From NCBI GenBank assembly GCA_900314555.1, contig OMVQ01000003.1, positions 78,576 through 142,575 of the forward strand: a DNA stretch of 64,000 nucleotides. The letters are read 5' to 3'. Made by a program: the position numbers and the translations under genes. This DNA comes from an uncultured Eubacteriales bacterium (lineage in GTDB: Bacteria; Bacillota; Clostridia; Lachnospirales; Lachnospiraceae). The notes under the pieces are model-generated. The model was not told the DNA's origin. It ran no database searches and saw nothing but the letters and a program-made list of their open reading frames with translations. Shown one piece after another: positions 18,901 through 27,918 of the stretch (position 1 is the first letter of the stretch; each line of letters starts with the position of its first letter).

Positions 18901-21900
18901 ATGGTAAAACCGACATATGATTTTAAGGTTACTAACTTTATTAAAGATGGTCAGGTTGAATATGTTAATTTTGCAAATTTACAATTCATATATTCTAATA
19001 TGACATCTGTACGTTATGCGATAGATAATAGTCCGTTTGTTGATATAACATCAAGCAATGAAGTAATAAGCATTGGTGCTGATAAGAATATTGGTGATGT
19101 AACTAGACTTATGGTTGCATATACACCGGTTGGTGGTGACGAAATTGTTGTTACAACAACATTAAAGAAGTCAGAGTTAGCAAGTGCTGAGCATAATTAT
19201 TTGTCAACAAATACAGCAACTAATAGTTCAGGACTTACAAATGATCCTTTATTAACTACTACTGAGAATAGTGCTATAGTTGGTAAGACTAAGGGTGATG
19301 TATTAGTATACTTATTAAGAGTATCCCTTATGAATGTTAATTATCCAATTAATGTATTAGAGGTACAGCCTCAGGCTCGTGCGACTGATTTAGATAATGC
19401 TGATATGGCTAAGAAAATTCTTCAGGCACTTAAGGTTGATATACCAAGTGATATTAACAAGAATTATAAGAAGTATGTAAATGTAACAAGTATGAGTGTA
19501 AAAGAGTTTAATACAAGAAATGATGAGTTGACAGCAACTTATGATTTAATATACTTTGGTATTAACCCTGGATATCAATATGTATCAACAAGTGGCAAGA
19601 CAAAGGGCAGAACAAAGTATAATGATAGTTCAATGGATGGACTTATTTATACAGGTATTGGTGATAAATATACTATTCATTCTGCATTTGGCGGTATGGC
19701 TGCATCAGATTACGAATATATTGATAATAACTCAGTATATAGAATTTCATCAGCAGTTAATAAAACATTTGGACTTGATGCGAATGGCGATGGTAAAACA
19801 TCAGGAACTAATATAATTTGTTATAATACTTCACAAACTTTTACAATTCATAATTCAGGAACATATAATGGTGAAGAAATTGTAAAAATAGAAAGAAATA
19901 ATCTGTATATTGGTGTTAAAAACGAAAGTGCAGATGATCCTAATAAGGTAAATGTTGAGTTAAGAACAAAGGATGATAACAACACATTCTGCCAATGGAT
20001 AATGCATAGAAATTCAGATGGTACTGTATCATTTGAAAATTATGGCTATAGATTAAGTAAAAATAAAGCATATTGCATAGATTTGAATAATGCTAATGCA
20101 CAAAATTGTGAGAATATCCAGATATATCAGAGCGAAAATAACAAGGCACAGAAATGGATTTTGGAAGCAAGAGGAAATAATGTTAATAGTGGAATGTCAG
20201 ATGAGTTGTATAACACATGGAAGAAGTATTATACAACAGGTATGACAGGAAATAGTAATTCTTCTTGGAATCTTAATATGTTAGATAGCACTTCAGGACG
20301 TTATTATATGAAAAATGAAATGAAGACAACAAGAATTGGTGGTAATGATATTACTGTCAGAAAAATGAATGAATTGTTAGAATATCTTAAGAGTGGATAT
20401 CCGATTTTATTAGCTGATGAGATTATGAATTGTGATAATTCAGACATTTATGACGATAATAATGGATATGAAAAAAATAAGAATACATATACTAATAATG
20501 TAAGCAGATGGCCTTATGTAGATCATAATTCTAAGATGTATAATTTCATTTTACAGGCTAAAGCATTAGGTAAAGATGAAAATGGCAATTATACTGGACT
20601 TGATAGTGATGGCAATAAGGTATTTATGGATAATAAGTCATATGCAAGTTTGGTATCTATATCTAAAATGAGTGAAGGTTCAAATCCTGAGTATTTGTCA
20701 TCAGACGATAAATTTGAAGGTGGATTAAGATTTGCTTTCAAGAGAGTTGAGATTCTTAACTTTGAGTTTAAGAGTGGACCAAAACAGTATGATGAAGGTG
20801 TAAGTGCAGGTAGTACAGGTAAATATATTGAAGCTAATGAGCAGGAACATAGTTCATATGATATCAATTTAGGATTTAAAGATGGAGCTAAAATTAATGA
20901 AAATCAAATTGATGGAAAATATATTTATAAAGTATACATAGATAAATCTGGTGTTGGTAAATTTGAAGATGCTGATACAGTAGAATTATCACCTGAATAT
21001 GAATTAATTAAAGATAATGACGGATATGTAACAGGTGTACGTATATATGGAAATTGGCCAGAGAATATTGAAGGATTTATTCCTTGGAAAGTAGAAGCTG
21101 TTGATGCGAATAATGCTGGTCTTAAATATACATATATTGGAAATTCAGCATTTAGACGTAAAGAAGCTAAAGATGTCTATGTTTTATGGATTAAAGCACA
21201 GGAAGATAAGTGTACATTAGATTTCTACAATACTGTTAAAAATTATTCAGGTGATTTCAGTAATGATTATAGAATTCATCTTATAACTATGTATTTAACA
21301 GATTTTAATGCATATTACAGTAAAGACGTAAATTGTGATGAATTCCGTGATAATAAAGATTTGATTTTTACTGCTGATACTTCTAAATTAAAAGTTAAAT
21401 CTGTATGGAATTATGCAAAGACAAAATCAGCTTATGCAAGAAACAATTATAATATGGGTTCTAATGGAAATAGTAAAGAAGATGCAATTGATACAAAAAA
21501 ATTAAATGAATTGAGTGATAGTACAGAATTAGATATGATTGTATGTGGTTTCTGTGATTCATATGCTCAGCTTGATATTAATGATATTGCAGCTTTAAAG
21601 AATATTGAATATTTTGTTAATTCAGGTCATTCGCTATTATATTCACATGATAATTCATCATTTAATAGTACAATACACAGATATTCAAAAAATGGATATA
21701 TTTCTCAGGGTGGAACAGACTGGGCAAGATATGAGACATATTTCCTTAAGACTTTGGTTGGACAGGATAGGTATGGTATAACAGCTAGTGAGTCTGATTT
21801 ACCTGAAGAATATGTAAATGCAAGAAAGTATTTGGATACAAGTAAAATTGAACAGGCAGATTTACGAGGAATGACAGAAACCTGGACATTTATAAGTAAT

Positions 21901-22842
21901 GGCTGGGGCGGAGATAAGCAAGGTAACAAGCTATATGTAAAGGACATTGGTTCAAGTGAATATGTAAATATTAGTACATTTGCAACTACTACAAAGATTC
22001 TTCAGATGAATAAAGGTCAGATAACGGCATATCCATTTGTTTTACCTGATTCTTCTAAGTTTTCAGTAGCAACTACACATACGCAGTATAGTGAATTGAA
22101 TCTGGAAGATAGTGAAGTAACAGTATGGTATGCACTTGATTCACAACAGAATACAAAGAATATATATTATTATACTAAGGGTGATGGTTGCAACAACTAT
22201 TATATTTATTCAAAAGGCAATGTAACTTACACAGGTGCCGGACATTCGAAGATTTCAGGAATTGATGAGCAGAAATTATTCGTAAATACATTGGTTGCTT
22301 CAATTAAGACAGGTAACTATGCACCGGTTGTTAAGGTTAATAATGCAATCAGTATAACGACGACAGAGAAAATCATTAATCATTATAAAGATAGTGGTGC
22401 AACAGTAACATTTACAGTTTCAGATTATGATTTGAAAGACAATGAAGAAAATGGATTCTCAGATTTCAGAATCTACATAGATGTAAATGGAAATGATATA
22501 TATGATGAAGGTGATATTTTAATTAATGATCCAGATAATGCAGACATTTCTGATAATACATATATGAGAGATACAAATGATGAAAATGTTAAAATTAATA
22601 TTACAAAAGACAATTTAAGGAATAAAGTAACTTATTCATTCTATTTGTCAGATGGTGATATTAAAGCGTTAGAGGCAAGATTAGGTAATAAGATAGAAAA
22701 CTATAATATTGTAGTTGAAGCTGTTGATAATGGTTACTTAAAAGCTAAAGATGATGTATACAGAGAAGCTACTAAGATTAAGGCTTCAGATAAGTTTAAG
22801 TTAAAAGAAAGAGAAGAAGCTAAGTTATTCGACTTAAATTAA
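15901..22842 (+). CDS. Giant exported surface protein, candidate pilus-linked adhesin (DUF5057-like)
   Basis: At 2313 residues this is the largest gene in the window. The N-terminus has a basic KNKKKS stretch and one hydrophobic helix (about residues 14-37) followed by AGVFR, a Sec signal or membrane anchor but not a prepilin leader. A phrase ILEIVAREGEQ (near 58-68) recurs in related form as NVLEVQPQAR (near 1155), which I associate tentatively with DUF5057 proteins. Residues about 1308-1424 look like a ricin-type beta-trefoil, ending in a QxW-like repeat IQIYQSENNKAQKW. Calcium-loop-like DANGDGKTSG (near 1292) and DVNGNDIYDEGD (near 2193) are present. There is no LPxTG sorting signal or C-terminal anchor. 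GGAGG precedes the ATG. The position after four minor pilins suggests tip or surface display by the pilus; the function is inferred. Confidence 0.75.
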   Translation: MAIKNFIVKNKKKSICFLTALIICIVSVFSVIIVKQINAGVFRKDENGNTVAVNEIKILEIVAREGEQVLGYTVEGQEPISVSDIESYKGNMDLDVTDFKNATGYDVTKKANNDGTFSYKVNGSELNRTFNNNVLGESMSKGEIQVKAIQAADIKVSDVEWADLIYINSNDYNSNLMYYYDQFVCNGSMGIEPGQLGQNYNDVYLVNQDKLYSSIDKIIRSVGNKKVADTLTNEDFEYVQIKLANQEGINANLSNYKEYNLSYYREKFGSLNEEISDNIEEGITRINKLLSDINSEAEETALGKLYDLQGRTLTDEEKEENKVYFLPAGFSNYLEFNADKYFNEISTYTLGITATNIKAIINNVNADVSVESLKTLLQYKNKAVQALNNPPVDPEADKYGFTQDDYDTISECFKKVNLGNINDGILFNYTDAFLDESFEFTTANADALRGLIESVNKAKQDEVLDELANAVADEEKMNNFCDNAESNFEYADINGYDKYYVNNYIDALKQLTIADAFKTDGKCDLAKIEKFIDDVNKNTEVFEDVEVSCDLVWKVAASIYNKAMSEDVALMYNTELLTNKTLGDYTQDLTEVAKANENVINLADREKVDNTNNVYKLLLLLRQIRDSYYSDNLAAKIDVSGVYYPAGLDGEAEGINSWNMHTFDGNDGNVSDTSINYTKYREPEVVGQTYGADGTKGLATNYVYKRIYSFTGDQFFGGAKFTSDAISSDTSYIITANSGYSDSATDSIVTSDLEKDNYILISAENNAIYQTNDCIYAHFWDDNNIEYKERFVKVSGEVKGTNGKYVLYKVCVPKGYRHMLITNIASWTGNVQTSDYILPSDYKGKLFYLTGTGIKQDTTGRKNYVLAGITNSKLNDTVAFNGSMEMKFWAYNNDDANNNFTASYRLYVGDTVIFSSNVAGYHYLEGTSNAGNQPFTMNDTIKIKDAQTVIVGDDEIKLYANDGQNFRGQLLSLSSSNKLKIELNYTDVSGVTHTSNYYYQMVKPTYDFKVTNFIKDGQVEYVNFANLQFIYSNMTSVRYAIDNSPFVDITSSNEVISIGADKNIGDVTRLMVAYTPVGGDEIVVTTTLKKSELASAEHNYLSTNTATNSSGLTNDPLLTTTENSAIVGKTKGDVLVYLLRVSLMNVNYPINVLEVQPQARATDLDNADMAKKILQALKVDIPSDINKNYKKYVNVTSMSVKEFNTRNDELTATYDLIYFGINPGYQYVSTSGKTKGRTKYNDSSMDGLIYTGIGDKYTIHSAFGGMAASDYEYIDNNSVYRISSAVNKTFGLDANGDGKTSGTNIICYNTSQTFTIHNSGTYNGEEIVKIERNNLYIGVKNESADDPNKVNVELRTKDDNNTFCQWIMHRNSDGTVSFENYGYRLSKNKAYCIDLNNANAQNCENIQIYQSENNKAQKWILEARGNNVNSGMSDELYNTWKKYYTTGMTGNSNSSWNLNMLDSTSGRYYMKNEMKTTRIGGNDITVRKMNELLEYLKSGYPILLADEIMNCDNSDIYDDNNGYEKNKNTYTNNVSRWPYVDHNSKMYNFILQAKALGKDENGNYTGLDSDGNKVFMDNKSYASLVSISKMSEGSNPEYLSSDDKFEGGLRFAFKRVEILNFEFKSGPKQYDEGVSAGSTGKYIEANEQEHSSYDINLGFKDGAKINENQIDGKYIYKVYIDKSGVGKFEDADTVELSPEYELIKDNDGYVTGVRIYGNWPENIEGFIPWKVEAVDANNAGLKYTYIGNSAFRRKEAKDVYVLWIKAQEDKCTLDFYNTVKNYSGDFSNDYRIHLITMYLTDFNAYYSKDVNCDEFRDNKDLIFTADTSKLKVKSVWNYAKTKSAYARNNYNMGSNGNSKEDAIDTKKLNELSDSTELDMIVCGFCDSYAQLDINDIAALKNIEYFVNSGHSLLYSHDNSSFNSTIHRYSKNGYISQGGTDWARYETYFLKTLVGQDRYGITASESDLPEEYVNARKYLDTSKIEQADLRGMTETWTFISNGWGGDKQGNKLYVKDIGSSEYVNISTFATTTKILQMNKGQITAYPFVLPDSSKFSVATTHTQYSELNLEDSEVTVWYALDSQQNTKNIYYYTKGDGCNNYYIYSKGNVTYTGAGHSKISGIDEQKLFVNTLVASIKTGNYAPVVKVNNAISITTTEKIINHYKDSGATVTFTVSDYDLKDNEENGFSDFRIYIDVNGNDIYDEGDILINDPDNADISDNTYMRDTNDENVKINITKDNLRNKVTYSFYLSDGDIKALEARLGNKIENYNIVVEAVDNGYLKAKDDVYREATKIKASDKFKLKEREEAKLFDLN

Positions 22843-22917
22843 TATCTAACTAATTCTTATCAATTAATCCTATAGAAATAAATCTATAGAAACATAATTT
22901 CTATTAAATCAAAACTT

Positions 22918-22968
22918 AACCGACTTCTAAGAAACGGACAGAGTTCCGGGACTTAGAGGTCGGTTTTT
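22918..22968 (+). terminator. Rho-independent terminator ending the pilus locus
   Basis: AACCGACTTCTAAG pairs with CTTAGAGGTCGGTT (one G-U), the loop contains a smaller CGGA/TCCG hairpin, and TTTTT follows. This is one of the strongest terminators in the window and marks the end of the pilus locus. Confidence 0.9.
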
Positions 22969-22990
22969 GTATTAAATTTTTAATTATATC

Positions 22991-23019
22991 TTGACAAATA
23001 AATTAAAAAGATATATCAT
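22991..23019 (+). promoter_or_regulatory. Sigma-A promoter for comM-dprA-topA-codY
   Basis: A perfect -35 TTGACA (22991-22996) is followed after 17 bp by TATCAT (23014-23019); an alternative TATAAT begins at 23019 but at 22-bp spacing. The 313-bp gap between the giant gene and comM holds only the terminator, this promoter and an AT-rich leader of about 130 nt in which I see no recognised RNA element. Confidence 0.7.
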
Positions 23020-23155
23020 ATAATCAATAAGTAACACAACAAATTTTGAATTCAACAAATTTATTAAATTCAAAATACATATTAACTAAAGTATTTGTTA
23101 TATATGGCAGTAGTACACATATATAAATGATTAACCAGTTATTATAATTAAAGGA

Positions 23156-24688
23156 GTGATATATATTTATTGTTGTATAAATAGTGGTGCGATATGGGGA
23201 ATAGAGCCGTATGTTGTAAAGGTAGAGGCGGATATATCACAGGGTATGCCTTGTTTTAATATGGTAGGATTATTAGCATCGGAAGTAAGGGAAGCCAGGG
23301 AAAGAGTGAGGAGTGCAATTAAGAATAGTGGAGAAAGTTTACCGATGTACAGAGTAACTGTTAATTTATCTCCGGCAGACAGGAGAAAGGAGGGGACAGG
23401 CTATGATTTACCTATTGCATTATCGCTTTTGTGTGCAATGGGCAGACTAGATGTAAGCAGATTTGATAATACACTTATAATGGGTGAATTAGGACTTGAC
23501 GGAAATATTAACAGAGTGAATGGAATTCTTCCTATTATAAATATGGCGAAGAGATTAGGCTTTAGTAAGTGCATTATTCCTAAAGAAAATACTAATGAGG
23601 CAAGATATGCAGATAATATAAAAGTCTATACCTTTTCTACACTTAGAGAAGTAATAGAATATTTTAATAATATACATAATGAAGAAAGTGAGATTATAGA
23701 TAATACTAATAGAGAAGAGGTATCAGAGCAAAGTGAAAATGATTTTTCTGATATATATGGACAGGAGAGTGTTAAGAGGGCAATTATGATTGCTGTATCC
23801 GGGTGGCATAATATGCTGATGATTGGTGCACCGGGAGTCGGTAAATCAATGTTAGCATACAGAATACCATATATTATGACAGAGATGAGTGAGGAGGAGA
23901 AAAGAGAAGTTCTAAATATACAGAGTATATGTGGATTAATTGGAAATAATGATTACATTTTGAAGAGGCCATATTCTGCACCGCATCATACTATTACCAA
24001 AGCAGCATTGATAGGAGGAGGTAAAGAACCAAGACCGGGAGAGATAACAATTGCTCACAGAGGTGTAATGTTTCTTGATGAATTACCGGAATTTTCTCCA
24101 ATTGTATTAGATTCATTAAGGCAGCCTTTAGAAGAAAAGGTTGTTAAGATTCACAGAATGAATGGTAATTATGAATTTCCTGCCAATTGTCTTATTATTG
24201 CAGCGATGAATCCTTGCAAATGTGGATATTATCCAGACAGGAACAGGTGTAAATGTTCTGAGACAGAGGTGATGAATTACTTAAATAGAATAAGCGGGCC
24301 AATTATTGACCGGATTGATATGAGTGTTGAAGTGCCGAGAGTAGATGCAGAGGATATTGGCAGTTTAGATAATAATATGAGTAGTAAAGAGATGAAAGAA
24401 GTGATAGAAAAAGCGGTTGACATACAACGAAAGAGGCAGAATGGCAAATATAACAGTCAGTTGTCAACAGATGAAATCAGAAGATATTGTAAGCTTGGAA
24501 GAGAAGAAACTGTATTTATGAAAGAGGCCTATAAGAAATTTGGGCTAAGTATGAGAGGATATTATAAGATTGTGAAGATAGCCAGAACCATTGCTGATAT
24601 AGAAGGCGAAAGTATAATTAATATCAATCATCTTGCAGAAAGCTTAGGATACAGAATTTCAGATAATAAGTATTACAATAATATATAG
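23156..24688 (+). CDS. comM: YifB/ComM family Mg-chelatase-like AAA+ ATPase
   Basis: This roughly 508-residue protein has an N-terminal Lon-protease-like fold (VEADISQGMPCFNMVGL, VTVNLSPADRRKEGTGYDLP), an AAA+ domain with Walker A GAPGVGKS near residue 224 and FLDELPEFSP, a cysteine cluster CNPCKCGYYPD-type (MNPCKCGYYPDRNRCKC), and a C-terminal Mg-chelatase domain. In transformable bacteria ComM is a branch-migration helicase used in natural transformation. The start is odd: GTG at 23156 overlaps the AAAGGAG ribosome-binding site, while an ATT at 23165 has ideal spacing and matches the usual N-terminus of the family; no ATG is available. The listed start is the longest standard one; 23165 is more likely real. 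dprA follows. Confidence 0.92.
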   Translation: MIYIYCCINSGAIWGIEPYVVKVEADISQGMPCFNMVGLLASEVREARERVRSAIKNSGESLPMYRVTVNLSPADRRKEGTGYDLPIALSLLCAMGRLDVSRFDNTLIMGELGLDGNINRVNGILPIINMAKRLGFSKCIIPKENTNEARYADNIKVYTFSTLREVIEYFNNIHNEESEIIDNTNREEVSEQSENDFSDIYGQESVKRAIMIAVSGWHNMLMIGAPGVGKSMLAYRIPYIMTEMSEEEKREVLNIQSICGLIGNNDYILKRPYSAPHHTITKAALIGGGKEPRPGEITIAHRGVMFLDELPEFSPIVLDSLRQPLEEKVVKIHRMNGNYEFPANCLIIAAMNPCKCGYYPDRNRCKCSETEVMNYLNRISGPIIDRIDMSVEVPRVDAEDIGSLDNNMSSKEMKEVIEKAVDIQRKRQNGKYNSQLSTDEIRRYCKLGREETVFMKEAYKKFGLSMRGYYKIVKIARTIADIEGESIININHLAESLGYRISDNKYYNNI

Positions 24689-24712
24689 TATTAAAATAAA
24701 TGGAGGACATAA

Positions 24713-25816
24713 TTGAATAATGAAGAATATTGGTATTGGATATGTAATATAGAAAATGTGTGGAATGGTACTATTAAAAAGCTGCTTGAGATTTTTAAAT
24801 CGCCAAAGGAGATTTATGAATGTAGCGAGTGTGAACTGCCAAGATACATAAATAGTAAAAATTTTAAGAATCATAATGAGCTAATAAGGAGCATTGTTAA
24901 ATCACGAAACGAATATTTAATAAAGGATAGTTATAATAAATTATATAAGATGGGAATATGTTTCATAAGTATTGATAATGATAAATATCCTGACAGATTA
25001 AGACTTATAGAAAATTATCCGTATGGAATATATGTAAAGGGAAATATAAGCGCATTAGCAAAAAAGACTGTTGCAATAGTTGGTGCAAGAAATTGTACAA
25101 CATATGGTAAGAAGATTGCTAAGGATATCGGATTTGAGTTGGCAACTAATGGTGTGAATGTTATAAGTGGATTAGCAAGAGGGATTGATTCGGCAGGATT
25201 ATGGGGAGCAGTAGATGCTAATGGAATTGCAGGAGCAGTATTAGGTTGTGGCGTAGATATATGTTATCCGAGGGAGAATATAGAATTGTATGAGTTAATT
25301 AAAGAAAATGGATTCATTTTATCGGATTATCCTATTGGAACAAAACCTTTAGCATGGCAGTTTCCACTAAGAAACAGAATAATTAGTGGTCTGGCAGATA
25401 TTGTCATGGTGGTAGAGGCAAGAGAGAGAAGTGGCTCACTAATAACAGTTGAATATGCATTGGAACAGGGTAAAGATGTATGTGCAGTACCGGGAAGGGT
25501 TGGAGATGGACTTAGCAGCGGTTGTAACAGATTAATTAAAGAGGGTGCAGCTATGGTTTTATCAGCAAATGACATACTACATGAGCTTGGAATTAATAAT
25601 GAGAGTAATACTAAATTTTTTAGAAAAAATGATATTGTACTTGAAAAAGAAATAGAAACGTTGTATAGTTATGTGGATTTCATTCCAAAGAATATACAGC
25701 AATTGATGAACGAAACTGGTATGAGTTCGTCTGAAATATTAAGAGGATTGATAAAATTACAAATGATGAATTATATAGAAGAACCATCGAAAAACTACTA
25801 TTCAAGGAAGATTTAG
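24713..25816 (+). CDS. dprA: DNA-processing protein DprA
   Basis: This 367-residue protein binds incoming single-stranded DNA and loads RecA during natural transformation. A helical N-terminal region (1-110) precedes the Rossmann-like DprA domain, with VAIVGARNCTTYG (near 117-129), SGLARGIDSAG, LGCGVDICYPREN and VVEARERSGSL, all family signatures. A C-terminal winged-helix-like part (about 300-367) follows (IQQLMNETGMSSSEILRGL). It starts with TTG at 24713, six bases after GGAGG. It lies between comM and topA in one operon. Confidence 0.95.
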   Translation: MNNEEYWYWICNIENVWNGTIKKLLEIFKSPKEIYECSECELPRYINSKNFKNHNELIRSIVKSRNEYLIKDSYNKLYKMGICFISIDNDKYPDRLRLIENYPYGIYVKGNISALAKKTVAIVGARNCTTYGKKIAKDIGFELATNGVNVISGLARGIDSAGLWGAVDANGIAGAVLGCGVDICYPRENIELYELIKENGFILSDYPIGTKPLAWQFPLRNRIISGLADIVMVVEARERSGSLITVEYALEQGKDVCAVPGRVGDGLSSGCNRLIKEGAAMVLSANDILHELGINNESNTKFFRKNDIVLEKEIETLYSYVDFIPKNIQQLMNETGMSSSEILRGLIKLQMMNYIEEPSKNYYSRKI

Positions 25817-25831
25817 AAAAGGGGATTTATT

Positions 25832-27916
25832 ATGCCAAAGTATTTAGTTATTGTAGAATCGCCAGCTAAAGTTAAAACAATTAAAAAGTTCTTAGGAGCA
25901 AATTACAATGTAGTTGCTTCAAATGGACATGTACGTGATTTGCCAAAAAGTACATTAGGTGTTGACATTGAAAATGATTATGAACCTAAATATATAACTA
26001 TCAGAGGAAAAGGAGATAAGCTTGCAGAACTTCGTAAGGAAGTGAAGAAAGTTGACAAGGTATATCTTGCAACTGACCCTGACCGCGAGGGAGAAGCTAT
26101 TTCTTGGCATTTAGCAACAGCTCTGAAGTTAGAAGATAAAAAGATGAGCCGAATTACATTTAATGAAATTACTAAGAATGCAGTTAAGGCTTCATTAAAG
26201 AATCCAAGAACTATTGATATGAATCTTGTGGATGCACAACAGGCCAGAAGAATGTTAGACAGAATGGTAGGATATACTATAAGTCCGCTTCTCTGGCAGA
26301 AAGTAAAAAGAGGTCTGAGTGCAGGTAGAGTACAGTCAGTAGCATTAAGAATGATTTGTGACAGAGAAGAGGAGATTAATGAATTTATTCCGGAAGAATA
26401 CTGGACTTTAGACGTTAATCTATTACCTGGTGGACATAAGAAACCAATTGTTGCAAAATTACATGGATATAAGAATAAGAAGATTGAGATTAAGAACAGA
26501 AGTGAAATGGACGAAGTGCTTGCAGCTATAGATAATGCTACATATAGCATTTCAGAGATAAAGAAAGGTGAGAGAATTAAGAAATCACCATTGCCATTTA
26601 CTACAAGTACATTGCAGCAGGAGGCTTCTAAGACACTTAATTTCTCAACACAGAAGACTATGAGAATTGCCCAGCAGTTATATGAGGGAATTGATATAAA
26701 AGGACAGGGAACAATAGGTATAATTTCCTATTTGAGAACTGATTCTACCAGAGTATCTGAGGAAGCTGATAATATAGCCAGAGAGTTTATCAGTAAGAAT
26801 TATGGTGAAAACTATTTATCAAAGCAGGATACACAGAAGAAAAGTGATAATAAGATTCAAGATGCACATGAAGCTATAAGACCTACTAATATGGATTTAA
26901 CACCTGCAAGAATTAAAGATGATTTATCCAGAGACCAGTTTAGATTATATCAGTTAATATGGAAGAGATTCACTGCGAGCAGAATGGAGAATGCTAGATA
27001 TGAGACAACTTCCATAAAGATATTGGCAGGAGATTATGACTTTGTGTGTTCAGCTTCTAAGTTAGCATTTGACGGCTTTATGTCAGTATATATGACTGAA
27101 GATGACAAGGAAGAGAATAAATCAAATGTTCTAATGAAAAATATTGATAAAGATACAACATTACAGTTTGTAGAGCATTTAGAGAAACAGCATTTTACAC
27201 AGCCACCGGCACATTATACTGAGGCAGGTTTGGTAAAAGCATTAGAGGAACAGGGAATAGGAAGACCTAGTACCTATGCCCCTACAATTTCAACTATAAT
27301 AGCCAGAAGATATATTGTTAAAGAAAATAAAAACTTATATGTAACTGAATTAGGGGAGATAGTAAATGAGATAATGAAAACAGCATTTCCAGCTATAGTT
27401 GATTCCAGCTTCACAGCCAACTTAGAATCTTTATTAGACGGAATCGAAGCAGGTAATATACAGTGGAAAACAGTAGTAAGAAACTTTTATCCTGATTTGG
27501 CAGAAGCTGTAAGTAATGCTGAAAAGGTACTTGAGAAAATCAAGATAGAAGATGAAGTTACAGATGTAGTCTGTGAAGAATGTGGAAGAAATATGGTTAT
27601 AAAATATGGACCACATGGTAAGTTTCTTGCTTGTCCAGGATTCCCTGAATGCAGATTTACAAAACCATATTTTGAGAAAACAGGTATTAAATGTCCAAAA
27701 TGTGATGGCGAATTAGTTATAAAAAAGACTAAGAAAGGTAGAAAATATTATGGCTGTGAGAATGCTCCGGAATGTGATTTTATGTCATGGCAGAAGCCTT
27801 TAGAAGAGAAATGTCCGGAATGTGGAAGCTATATGATTCAAAAAGGTAGCAAGACCGTATGTTCAAATGAAACATGTGGCTATGTGAAGGTAATAAATAA
27901 GAAAGAAAATGAGTAA
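25832..27916 (+). CDS. topA: DNA topoisomerase I (type IA)
   Basis: This 694-residue enzyme relaxes negative supercoils through a 5'-phosphotyrosine intermediate. The TOPRIM domain has YLVIVESPAKVKTIKKFL at the start and the acidic DPDREGEAISWH motif near residue 80. The catalytic tyrosine lies in IISYLRTDSTR (near residue 301). Three C-terminal zinc fingers follow, with CEEC...CPGFPEC, CPKC...CENAPEC and CPEC...CSNETC. Length is normal for Firmicutes. AAAAGGGGA precedes the ATG, and codY starts 2 bases after the stop. Confidence 0.98.
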   Translation: MPKYLVIVESPAKVKTIKKFLGANYNVVASNGHVRDLPKSTLGVDIENDYEPKYITIRGKGDKLAELRKEVKKVDKVYLATDPDREGEAISWHLATALKLEDKKMSRITFNEITKNAVKASLKNPRTIDMNLVDAQQARRMLDRMVGYTISPLLWQKVKRGLSAGRVQSVALRMICDREEEINEFIPEEYWTLDVNLLPGGHKKPIVAKLHGYKNKKIEIKNRSEMDEVLAAIDNATYSISEIKKGERIKKSPLPFTTSTLQQEASKTLNFSTQKTMRIAQQLYEGIDIKGQGTIGIISYLRTDSTRVSEEADNIAREFISKNYGENYLSKQDTQKKSDNKIQDAHEAIRPTNMDLTPARIKDDLSRDQFRLYQLIWKRFTASRMENARYETTSIKILAGDYDFVCSASKLAFDGFMSVYMTEDDKEENKSNVLMKNIDKDTTLQFVEHLEKQHFTQPPAHYTEAGLVKALEEQGIGRPSTYAPTISTIIARRYIVKENKNLYVTELGEIVNEIMKTAFPAIVDSSFTANLESLLDGIEAGNIQWKTVVRNFYPDLAEAVSNAEKVLEKIKIEDEVTDVVCEECGRNMVIKYGPHGKFLACPGFPECRFTKPYFEKTGIKCPKCDGELVIKKTKKGRKYYGCENAPECDFMSWQKPLEEKCPECGSYMIQKGSKTVCSNETCGYVKVINKKENE

Positions 27917-27918
27917 AT

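Noticed and set aside
22857..22905. Short direct repeats of TCTATAGAAA type after the giant gene
   Set aside because: Only two imperfect short copies in AT-rich DNA and no spacer structure; not a CRISPR or mobile-element end.
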